From NCBI RefSeq assembly GCF_002855515.1, contig NZ_PKRP01000003.1:62001-126000 (forward strand): a DNA stretch of 64,000 nt, read 5' to 3'. A model generated the notes under the pieces. It saw only the letters and a list, made by a program, of their open reading frames with translations. It made no database searches and had not been told where the DNA came from. The stretch comes from Rhizobium sp. TH135 (lineage in GTDB: Bacteria; Pseudomonadota; Alphaproteobacteria; Rhizobiales; Rhizobiaceae). Positions 1 to 6,647 of the stretch are shown here, in pieces. Position 1 is the first letter of the stretch. Each line of letters starts with the position of its first letter. The position numbers and the translations under genes were made by a program.

Positions 1-1286
1 GCGTGGCCCAGGCCGTGCGCACCGGTCTCGGCCTGAAGGCGCAGATCAACAAACGCTCGATCTTCGACCGCAAGAACTACTTCTACCCGGACCTGCCGCA
101 GGGCTACCAGATCTCGCAGTTCAAGGACCCAATCGTCGGCGAAGGCAAGATCATCATCTCGCTCGGCCCCGACCGTCAGGGCAATTTCGAGGATATCGAG
201 ATCGGCATCGAGCGCCTGCATCTGGAACAGGATGCCGGCAAGTCGATGCACGACCAGCATCCGACCATGTCGTATGTCGACCTGAACCGTTCCGGCGTCG
301 CACTGATGGAAATCGTGTCGAAGCCCGACATGCGCTCGTCCGACGAAGCCAAGGCCTATATGACCAAGCTGCGCTCGATCGTGCGCTACCTCGGCACCTG
401 CGACGGCAACATGGACGAAGGCTCGATGCGCGCCGACGTCAACGTCTCCGTGCGCAAGCCGGGCGGGGAATTCGGCACGCGCTGCGAAATCAAGAACGTC
501 AACTCGATCCGCTTCATCGGCCAGGCCATCGAATACGAAGCCCGTCGCCAGATCGCGATCCTCGAGGACGGTGGCTCGATCGATCAGGAAACCCGCCTCT
601 TCGATCCGGGCAAGGGCGAGACACGCTCCATGCGCTCGAAGGAAGACGCGCATGACTATCGCTACTTCCCCGATCCGGACCTGCTGCCGCTCGAATTCGA
701 CGACGCCTTCATCGAGAACCTGAAGAAGGACCTGCCGGAGCTGCCCGACGACAAGAAGGCACGTTTTGTTGCCGAACTCGGCCTCTCCGTCTACGACGCC
801 TCGGTGCTCGTTTCGGAAAAGGCGATTGCCGATTACTTCGAAGCCGTGGCCGAAGGCCGCGACGGCAAGACGGCCGCCAACTGGGTCATCAACGACTTGC
901 TGGGCGCCTTGAACAAAGCTGGCAAAACCATTGAAGAGACTCCGGTTTCGCCCGCTCAGCTCGGCGGCATCATCGACCTGATCAAGGCCGAGACCATCTC
1001 CGGCAAGATCGCCAAGGATCTCTTCGAGATCGTCTTCAACGAGGGTGGTGATCCGGCCGAAATCGTCGAGAGCCGCGGCATGAAGCAGGTGACCGACACC
1101 GGCGCCATCGAAAAGGCCGTCGATGAAATCATCGCGGCCAACCCCGACCAGGTCGCCAAGGTGCTGGCCAAGCCGACACTCGCTGGCTGGTTCGTCGGTC
1201 AGGTGATGAAGTCGACCGGCGGCAAGGCCAATCCGCAGGCCGTCCAGGCACTCGTCAAAGCCAAGCTCGGCATCGTCGAGGAGTAA
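1..1286 (+). CDS. gatB: Asp/Glu-tRNA amidotransferase subunit B (5' partial)
   Basis: GatB is the kinase/tRNA-binding subunit of the GatCAB amidotransferase, which turns Glu-tRNA(Gln), and often Asp-tRNA(Asn), into the correct aminoacyl-tRNA using ammonia delivered from GatA. The frame is open from the window edge (first full codon at base 3) to TAA at 1284-1286, 427 codons. The family is about 500 residues, so roughly the first 70 are outside the window. The diagnostic GatB segment [15 protein letters not shown] is present near the middle, and the last 150 or so residues have the helical GatB/YqeY tail character. A GNAT gene follows 5 bp after the stop. The GTG at base 3 is an internal valine, not a start. 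Confidence 0.97.
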   Translation, partial: VAQAVRTGLGLKAQINKRSIFDRKNYFYPDLPQGYQISQFKDPIVGEGKIIISLGPDRQGNFEDIEIGIERLHLEQDAGKSMHDQHPTMSYVDLNRSGVALMEIVSKPDMRSSDEAKAYMTKLRSIVRYLGTCDGNMDEGSMRADVNVSVRKPGGEFGTRCEIKNVNSIRFIGQAIEYEARRQIAILEDGGSIDQETRLFDPGKGETRSMRSKEDAHDYRYFPDPDLLPLEFDDAFIENLKKDLPELPDDKKARFVAELGLSVYDASVLVSEKAIADYFEAVAEGRDGKTAANWVINDLLGALNKAGKTIEETPVSPAQLGGIIDLIKAETISGKIAKDLFEIVFNEGGDPAEIVESRGMKQVTDTGAIEKAVDEIIAANPDQVAKVLAKPTLAGWFVGQVMKSTGGKANPQAVQALVKAKLGIVEE

Positions 1287-1291
1287 GATCG

Positions 1292-1789
1292 GTGTTCTTC
1301 GTCCGCACGGCCAACGACCGGGATGTCGAACCGCTACGCGCCCTGCTGACGCAGAGTTTCCATGCGACCTATGACCGGTTCTACGGACCGGCCAAGGTCG
1401 CCGAGCTGATCGCGGCCTGGCATTCGCCGGCCGAGATCAAGCGGCGTATTCACGTGAAGGGCGGCGAATATCTCGTCGCCGACGACGGCAAGCGGATCGG
1501 CGGCATGGCCTTCGCGGCCGTGTCGGAAAAGCTGACCAAGACCGCGATCCTGCACCAGCTCTATGTTCACCCGGACCATCAGCGCCAGGGCATCGGCCGC
1601 GATCTCTTTGCCGAGATCGAGACCTGCTTTCCCGATGCCGAGATCCTGCGGCTGGAAGTCGAGCCCCAGAATGCCGGCGCGATAGCCTTCTATGAGGCAC
1701 ATGATTTCGTCGAGGTCGACCGAACGAGGAATTGCGGCGGTCCCGACAGCGGGATCGAGGCTGTGATCATGGAAAAGCCGCTCAAGTGA
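1292..1789 (+). CDS. GNAT family N-acetyltransferase
   Basis: A 165-residue GNAT-fold protein, predicted to transfer an acetyl group from acetyl-CoA to an amine; the substrate is unknown. The acetyl-CoA pyrophosphate-binding signature Q/RxxGxG/A is seen as QRQGIG at residues 97-102, preceded by the usual LYVHPDH beta-strand. The second half (NAGAIAFYEAHDF) is the typical GNAT C-terminal motif. The start is GTG at 1292, with a GAGGAG Shine-Dalgarno inside the last gatB codons about 8 bp upstream. Translation is therefore probably coupled to gatB. A stem-loop terminator overlaps its stop codon. Confidence 0.9.
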   Translation: MFFVRTANDRDVEPLRALLTQSFHATYDRFYGPAKVAELIAAWHSPAEIKRRIHVKGGEYLVADDGKRIGGMAFAAVSEKLTKTAILHQLYVHPDHQRQGIGRDLFAEIETCFPDAEILRLEVEPQNAGAIAFYEAHDFVEVDRTRNCGGPDSGIEAVIMEKPLK

Positions 1790-1801
1790 GCGGCTTTTTT
1801 C
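1773..1801 (+). terminator. Rho-independent terminator after gatB-GNAT
   Basis: An 11-bp stem (AAAGCCGCTCA / TGAGCGGCTTT) with a 2-nt loop is followed by a run of T. It overlaps the GNAT stop codon, and its loop side contains the TGA. It ends the gatB transcript, and a convergent minus-strand gene begins its 3' end 16 bp later. Confidence 0.85.
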
Positions 1802-1816
1802 TTGTCTGCCTTTCGC

Positions 1817-2254
1817 TCAGTTGAAGGGCGGTTCCGTCACCTTGCCGTCTTCGTCGATCAGCTGTACGGCCGTGCACTCGATGAGACCGTCTTCCTTGGC
1901 ATTGCTGCAGGCGAGGTCGGCGGCCTTGATGGCGAGTTCCTTCGTCTGCCATCCGCAGGAAAACTGGTGCCAGTGCGGCCCGCCATCGGCCATCATGAAG
2001 ATGTCGACGCTCCAGTTGCCGGGAGAACAGACCGCATTCACCTCGCAGGCCTCGACAGTCCCGCCGCCCTCGATGCACTGCTTGACGGCACAGTCGATGG
2101 CGCTGGCCGCATCCTTTTCCGCGCAGAGCCCCGAGCTCATCTCCGGCGCCTGCACATAGGCAATCGCCTTGCGTCCGCCCTCCTGAGCTTCGGCCGCCAT
2201 GGCAGAAAGGGTTACGCACAGAATTGTCACCAGTCGTCGCATGCCTGTCATCAA
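1817..2254 (-). CDS. Secreted cysteine-rich hypothetical protein
   Basis: A 145-residue protein with an N-terminal signal peptide (MMTGMRRLVTILCVTLSAMAAEAQ, likely cut after AEAQ) and eight cysteines in the mature part, an even number that fits four disulfides in the periplasm. The spacing resembles DUF4189-type secreted domains (C..DAA..ID-C...C..GG....C), but I cannot assign a family with certainty. It is transcribed convergently to gatB-GNAT and divergently from the next GNAT gene (55 bp between starts). The start is the first of three closely spaced Met codons; Met4 or Met5 would also leave a working signal peptide. Function unknown. Confidence 0.75.
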   Translation of the reverse strand: MMTGMRRLVTILCVTLSAMAAEAQEGGRKAIAYVQAPEMSSGLCAEKDAASAIDCAVKQCIEGGGTVEACEVNAVCSPGNWSVDIFMMADGGPHWHQFSCGWQTKELAIKAADLACSNAKEDGLIECTAVQLIDEDGKVTEPPFN

Positions 2255-2309
2255 GAAGTCCCCCCGGGGTCGCTATGGAAAGCCTAACTAGCGCAAGGAC
2301 AGGGTAGGC

Positions 2310-2777
2310 ATGCAAGTGCAAACAGCGACGATCCGGGAAGCCACCGAGAATGATCTGGAGGCGATCATCGCACTCTTCGCCGACGACCCGCTCGGCGGCC
2401 ATGGCGACACAAACGATCCACAGGCGCTGCCCGACTACAGCGCCGCCTTCCGCAAGATCTCGACGTCTCCGACTGAAACGCTCTATGTCGCGGAGCTTGA
2501 CGGCGAAGTCGTCGGCACCTTCCAAACCATGGTGACAACCACCATGACAGCGCGGGGCGCAACATCCCTGATCGTCGAGGCTGTGCAGACACGGGCCGAC
2601 ATGCGGGGCAGGGGCATTGGGGCTGTCATGATCAATTTCTCCATCGACAAGGCCCGTGCCGACGGCATGCGTCTTGTACAGCTTACCTCGAATGCGGTGC
2701 GCACGGACGCTCACCGCTTCTACCAGCGGCTCGGCTTCACGCCCTCCCATATCGGCTTCAAGTTGAAGCTGAAATGA
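2310..2777 (+). CDS. GNAT family N-acetyltransferase
   Basis: A 155-residue GNAT protein. The acetyl-CoA-binding motif is RGRGIG within VQTRADMRGRGIG (about residues 93-105), and the C-terminal HRFYQRLGF element near residue 140 is typical of the family. The N-terminal half (LFADDPLGGHGD) matches the RimI-like acetyltransferases common in rhizobia, whose substrates are mostly unknown. It stands alone and is followed by a 108-bp spacer to the NDUFA12 gene. It is not closely similar in sequence to the GNAT at 1292. Confidence 0.88.
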   Translation: MQVQTATIREATENDLEAIIALFADDPLGGHGDTNDPQALPDYSAAFRKISTSPTETLYVAELDGEVVGTFQTMVTTTMTARGATSLIVEAVQTRADMRGRGIGAVMINFSIDKARADGMRLVQLTSNAVRTDAHRFYQRLGFTPSHIGFKLKLK

Positions 2778-2885
2778 AGGGGGTGCGACGGGGAATCACT
2801 GGACAAGCCGAGAGTGAGGCGGCATAAGCGAGACAGGATCGACAAGGCCGTCCTGCGGCCTGCGGTAATTGCCCAAGGATACACG

Positions 2886-3284
2886 ATGAAGCAGCTTCTC
2901 TTGCAGATCTTCACCTGGTGGAACGGTCAGACCATGGGGACCCGCTTCTTCACCTGGCGTCATGGCAAGCGCGTCGGCGAAGACGAGTTTGGCAATGTCT
3001 ACTATGAAGGCCCGATGACGAGCTGGGGCCAGCCGAAGCGCTGGGTCATTTACAACGGTTATGCCGAAGCCTCGAAGATTGCCTCTGGCTGGCACGGCTG
3101 GATGCATTACCGCACCGACACCCCGCCGTCGAAGGAAGACTACAAGCCGCGCGAGTGGGAAAAGGCGCATCGCCCGAATCCGACGGGCACGGCTGCCGCT
3201 TACCGTCCGCAGGGTTCCATCTCCGCCACCGGCGAGCGTCCGCGCGTCACCGGCGACTACGACGCATGGACGCCGGGCGGCTGA
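2886..3284 (+). CDS. NDUFA12-like complex I subunit
   Basis: A 132-residue homologue of NDUFA12 (B17.2), an accessory subunit of NADH:ubiquinone oxidoreductase found in mitochondria and alphaproteobacteria, where it sits on the peripheral arm. Recognised by FTWWNGQTMGTRFFTWRHG at the N-terminus, the family signature DEFGNVYYE near residue 38, and a Pro/Arg-rich tail (HRPNPTGTAAAYRPQG). ATG 2886 is preferred over an in-frame start at 2814 because the family begins here. Its place next to a DUF2155 gene is the usual rhizobial arrangement. A terminator follows. Confidence 0.93.
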   Translation: MKQLLLQIFTWWNGQTMGTRFFTWRHGKRVGEDEFGNVYYEGPMTSWGQPKRWVIYNGYAEASKIASGWHGWMHYRTDTPPSKEDYKPREWEKAHRPNPTGTAAAYRPQGSISATGERPRVTGDYDAWTPGG

Positions 3285-3310
3285 TACCCGATTTGGCCAT
3301 AATCCGGCAT

Positions 3311-3338
3311 TAGGGCCTCTTGAACGAGGCCCTTCTTG
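3311..3338 (+). terminator. Rho-independent terminator after NDUFA12 gene
   Basis: Stem AGGGCCTC / GAGGCCCT with a 6-nt loop, followed by a T-rich stretch. It lies upstream of the DUF2155 start at 3392, which argues against the longer in-frame start at 3320 for that gene. Confidence 0.75.
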
Positions 3339-3391
3339 TATCTGGCTTCCGGTCGATTTGGGCCAGTGGATCCACGAAAGCGAGCGTGACG

Positions 3392-4111
3392 ATGAAATTG
3401 AGTGCATGGGCATGGGCCGTTCCGGTTGTCGGACTTGCCGCCGCAGCATCAGTCGGCTTGGCCGGCAAGGCCGATGCCGCCCGCCTCGAGAATCCCGTCG
3501 CCGAATTCGCCGGAATCGACAAGATCACCGGCCGCATCACCACCTTCGACGTCTATGTCAATGAGACGGTCCAGTTCGGCGCCCTCCAGGTGACGCCGAA
3601 GATCTGCTATTCGCGTGACGAAAGCGAAGCCCAGAAGATCGACGCCTTCATCGAGGTCGATGAAATCACGCTCGACCGCAAGATCCGCCGTATCTTCTCT
3701 GGCTGGATGTTTGCCGACAGCCCGGCACTCAATGCCGTAGAACACCCGATCTATGACGTCTGGCTGACCGGCTGCAAGACGACGTCGGAGGTTCCGCCAC
3801 CGCCGGGCGTCGAAGCCGTGGCAAAGCCGGCCCCTGAGCCCGCCAAGCCGGCTTCTGCTGCAGCGCCGGCCCCGACCACCGATCCGACACAGCCTGCCAC
3901 GGACCCGTCTCTCGCGACGGTCCCGGGCGGAGATCCCAACCAGACGGCTTTGCCGCCGCTTGATGCGCCTGTGGAAGTCCCCAACGAGGTGATCGGCGGT
4001 CCTCTGCCGGAGGCAGACATCCTCCAGCAGGACGATCTGGTCCCTGAAGGCCAGCCCCTGCCGCCACCGACGACCCCCGTGACCCCACCTCCGGGCGTCG
4101 GCCTCTTCTGA
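3392..4111 (+). CDS. DUF2155 domain protein, secreted
   Basis: A 239-residue exported protein. It has a signal peptide (MKLSAWAWAVPVVGLAAAAS...ADA, cleavage near residue 30), then a DUF2155 domain of about 95 residues (ARLENPVAEFAGIDKITGRITTF ... YDVWLTGC), then a long Pro/Ala-rich low-complexity tail (about residues 130-239) that probably spans the periplasm or cell wall. DUF2155 proteins are conserved in alphaproteobacteria; their role is not established. ATG 3392 was chosen because it begins directly with the signal peptide. In related genomes I expect this gene to converge on aat; here aat is 15 kb away. Confidence 0.9.
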   Translation: MKLSAWAWAVPVVGLAAAASVGLAGKADAARLENPVAEFAGIDKITGRITTFDVYVNETVQFGALQVTPKICYSRDESEAQKIDAFIEVDEITLDRKIRRIFSGWMFADSPALNAVEHPIYDVWLTGCKTTSEVPPPPGVEAVAKPAPEPAKPASAAAPAPTTDPTQPATDPSLATVPGGDPNQTALPPLDAPVEVPNEVIGGPLPEADILQQDDLVPEGQPLPPPTTPVTPPPGVGLF

Positions 4112-4336
4112 AGCCATCACGGTCGGTCAAGCCAGACGCGATAGCTGCGCTCGCGGACCGCCGGGCGCAGCACCTGTATTTTCCGCAATCCGTCCTCAGA
4201 CTGGTCTGTGGCCGGAGAAGAAACGTTCTCCGCGAAACGACAGCGGCTCCCTGCCGACGCCTCAACTGCAAGACGCTTCGTGGTTGACTTCCTCCCCAAT
4301 AGGGAGAACAAGAAGCGAACGAACAGGAGTTCTCCC

Positions 4337-4576
4337 ATGTCTCTCTCCGAAAAATTTATCGTCCTGCCGTTCAAGAAGAACCGGGGCAACATCGTGCCCG
4401 GCGAGATGCGGCAGGCCTCTAGCGCCGCCTCAGCGGAGAAGATCGCCACCGCCATGTCCGCCCGCCACCTCGGCGTCGCCGCCTATTCCATCCAGGTCGA
4501 CGAGGAGAGCGGCGACATGACCAGCCCCAAGCTGATCATCGCCTTCGGCGAAACGGCAGACCTGACCGTGAACTGA
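4337..4576 (+). CDS. Small hypothetical protein (79 aa)
   Basis: A 79-residue soluble basic/neutral protein beginning MSLSEKFIVLPFKKNRGNI and preceded by an AGGAG ribosome-binding site at a normal distance. It has no signal peptide, membrane segment or motif I can name. The sequence KIATAMSARHLGVAAYSIQVDEESGDM reads like a compact alpha/beta protein, and codon usage matches the neighbours, so I consider it real. It is the first gene after the DUF2155 gene and precedes the histidine kinase by 108 bp. Function unknown. Confidence 0.7.
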   Translation: MSLSEKFIVLPFKKNRGNIVPGEMRQASSAASAEKIATAMSARHLGVAAYSIQVDEESGDMTSPKLIIAFGETADLTVN

Positions 4577-4684
4577 CGGAGCACTTCACGTGCCCCGGAG
4601 TGACGTTTCTGGGTTGCTACTTGTCGTTTTTGATAGCAAGGATTCCGGCAGAGATTTTCTGTCTCAATTGGGCTGATATGAGAG

Positions 4685-5734
4685 ATGACTGACCCTGTGA
4701 TGCAGTCCGCAACGGCGGCTGGTGCCGTTGACAGCATGGTAGGCGAACTGACGGCCGCTGATCCGCTGTTGGTCCGCAATGACGCGCTGCTTGCAGCGGT
4801 CCTGAGTGGCTCCGGCGACTGCATCAAGGTGCTCGATCTCCAGGGCCGCCTTCAGTTCATGAGCGAAGGCGGCAAGCGGGTCATGGAAGTTGACGATTTC
4901 GCGCCGCTCAAGGGCTGCCCCTGGCCAGATTTCTGGAGTGGCGATGGCAATACCGCCGCCAAGCAGGCAGTGGAAGCGGCGATTGCCGGCAAGCCCTCCC
5001 GCTTTGTGGGTGAAGCGAACACCGTGAAGGGCAATAGCCGCTTCTGGGATGTTCAGGTGGCACCGATCTTCAACGCCGATGGCAGCCCCTCCCATATTCT
5101 GTCTATATCCAAGGACATCTCCGACGTTACCGGCGCCCGGCAGCGGCTCGAGCTATTGAACGGTGAACTGCAACACCGCATCAAAAACACGCTCGCCGTG
5201 GTTAGCGCTATCGCCCGTCAGACGCTGAAAGGCGACGATATCCGCGATCGCCGCGATGCCTTCACCGGTCGCTTGCAAGCACTCGCCGAGGCCAATGACA
5301 TGATTTCGACGAAGGCCCTGCAGGATGCACCGATCCGTGCCGTGGTCGAAAACGCGCTGCGCCCGCATGTGCAGAGCGAGCAGCGTTTCTCAATCTCCGG
5401 TCACGACCTCGACCTGACCGCCAAACACGCCCTGACGGTAGCGCTCACCATCCACGAGCTGGCCACCAACGCCACCAAATACGGCGCGCTTTCCGATGGC
5501 AATGGCAAGATTGACATTCGCTGGAAGGTCGATCGCAAGGCGGAGAATCCCGACGAAGCCTTCCAGTTCGTCTGGCAGGAAAGCGGCGGACCGCATGTCC
5601 ATCCGCCGAAGACGGAAGGATTTGGTTCGAAGCTCATTTCGCGGATCTTCGCCGCCGATTTCGACGGCCAGGTCAGCGTCGAATATCTCCCGACCGGCCT
5701 CGTCTGCACGATGAGGGCACCGATCCCGCAGTAA
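4685..5734 (+). CDS. PAS domain HWE-family sensor histidine kinase
   Basis: A 349-residue cytoplasmic sensor kinase with no membrane segment. A PAS domain covers about residues 35-150 (VLSGSGDCIKVLDLQGRLQFMSEGG ... ILSISKDISD). The phosphoacceptor helix has LNGELQHRIKNTLAVV with His164. The ATP-binding domain shows the HWE-family N-box HELATNATKYGALS (about 259-272), the WxE motif (WQES, about 307) and a G-box GFGSKLI. HWE kinases are abundant in rhizobia and often act as light, redox or stress sensors. No response regulator gene is adjacent, so the partner is unknown. ATG 4685 gives a full-length protein. Confidence 0.92.
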   Translation: MTDPVMQSATAAGAVDSMVGELTAADPLLVRNDALLAAVLSGSGDCIKVLDLQGRLQFMSEGGKRVMEVDDFAPLKGCPWPDFWSGDGNTAAKQAVEAAIAGKPSRFVGEANTVKGNSRFWDVQVAPIFNADGSPSHILSISKDISDVTGARQRLELLNGELQHRIKNTLAVVSAIARQTLKGDDIRDRRDAFTGRLQALAEANDMISTKALQDAPIRAVVENALRPHVQSEQRFSISGHDLDLTAKHALTVALTIHELATNATKYGALSDGNGKIDIRWKVDRKAENPDEAFQFVWQESGGPHVHPPKTEGFGSKLISRIFAADFDGQVSVEYLPTGLVCTMRAPIPQ

Positions 5735-5820
5735 GCGGGATCACGGCGACCTTGCGCAGCCGGCGCTCGATGGGGTGGCGTCACCTGGAGTGACTGGAAA
5801 TCTCATCGGGGAGGAAAGCC

Positions 5821-6300
5821 ATGACCATTTCAAAGAACACCATCTGCATCTGGTACGACCGCGACGCCGAAGAGGCCGCGCGCTTCTACTCGACCGTCTT
5901 CCCCGACTCAGAGGTGAAGGCCGTTCACCGCGCCCCGAGCGATTATCCCTCCGGCAAGGCGGGGGACGTGTTGACGGTCGACTTCACGGTCGCCGGCATT
6001 CCCTGCATGGGCCTGAACGGCGGGCCCGCGTTCAAGCACTCGGAAGCCTTCTCCTTCCAGATCTCAACCGAAGACCAGGAAGAGACAGACCGCTATTGGA
6101 ACGCCATCGTTGGCAATGGTGGCCGAGAGAGCGCTTGCGGCTGGTGCAAGGACAAATGGGGCGTCAACTGGCAGATCACGCCGCGAACCCTGACCGAAGC
6201 CATGGCCGCCGAGGGCGCGGAGGCGAAGCGCGCCTTCGAAGCGATGATGGAGATGGGCAAGATCGATGTGGCGAAGATCGATGCCGCCAGACGGGGATGA
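5821..6300 (+). CDS. VOC-fold (PhnB / 3-demethylubiquinone-like) protein
   Basis: A 159-residue member of the glyoxalase/bleomycin-resistance (VOC) superfamily, PhnB-like branch, often named 3-demethylubiquinone-9 3-methyltransferase domain. Typical landmarks are ICIWYDRDAEEAARFYSTVFP, DVLTVDF, FSFQISTEDQEETDRYWNAI, CGWCKDKWGVNWQITP and a C-terminal AFEAMMEMGKIDVAKIDAA. Enzymatic activity is not proven for this branch. A strong GGGAGGAAAG ribosome-binding site precedes ATG 5821. A degraded copy of the C-terminal third of a paralogue lies at 17052-17204. Confidence 0.9.
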   Translation: MTISKNTICIWYDRDAEEAARFYSTVFPDSEVKAVHRAPSDYPSGKAGDVLTVDFTVAGIPCMGLNGGPAFKHSEAFSFQISTEDQEETDRYWNAIVGNGGRESACGWCKDKWGVNWQITPRTLTEAMAAEGAEAKRAFEAMMEMGKIDVAKIDAARRG

Positions 6301-6310
6301 TTGCCCGACT

Positions 6311-6646
6311 TCAACACAAGGTCAGCCACAACACCCCGCCATAGGTGATCAGCGTCGACACAAGGGCTGCTGCCTGCAGCATGCCGCCAATCTTAATCAG
6401 CAGCTTCGCCTCATCGGTCTGCGGTTCACCGAGCGCTCGCTGCCCATACCAATGAAGCCCGCCGATCAGCGCCAGCACCAGGACGAGCATCACTGCCAGC
6501 AACAGCCGCAGCGCTGAGATCGGGCCGACTTCGACCCGGTGCCAGCCGAGGTGGCAGCCAGTCGCCTGGGTGGCGTAGAGCAGCAGGAAGGCGCCGGCCC
6601 AGATCACAAAGCCTGTTAGCAGAAGCACAAACGCAGGTGCCTTCAT
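6311..6646 (-). CDS. Small three-helix membrane protein in the oxidase cluster
   Basis: A 111-residue protein with three predicted membrane helices (about residues 5-26, 43-66 and 88-109) and a short cytoplasmic loop with GQRALGEPQTDEAKLL. Its start is only 1 bp beyond the stop of the fused oxidase subunit I/III gene, so it belongs to that operon as the last cistron and is probably an assembly or accessory membrane subunit. I do not recognise a named family. It converges with the VOC gene, 10 bp apart, with no obvious terminator between them. Confidence 0.75.
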   Translation of the reverse strand: MKAPAFVLLLTGFVIWAGAFLLLYATQATGCHLGWHRVEVGPISALRLLLAVMLVLVLALIGGLHWYGQRALGEPQTDEAKLLIKIGGMLQAAALVSTLITYGGVLWLTLC

Positions 6647-6647
6647 C

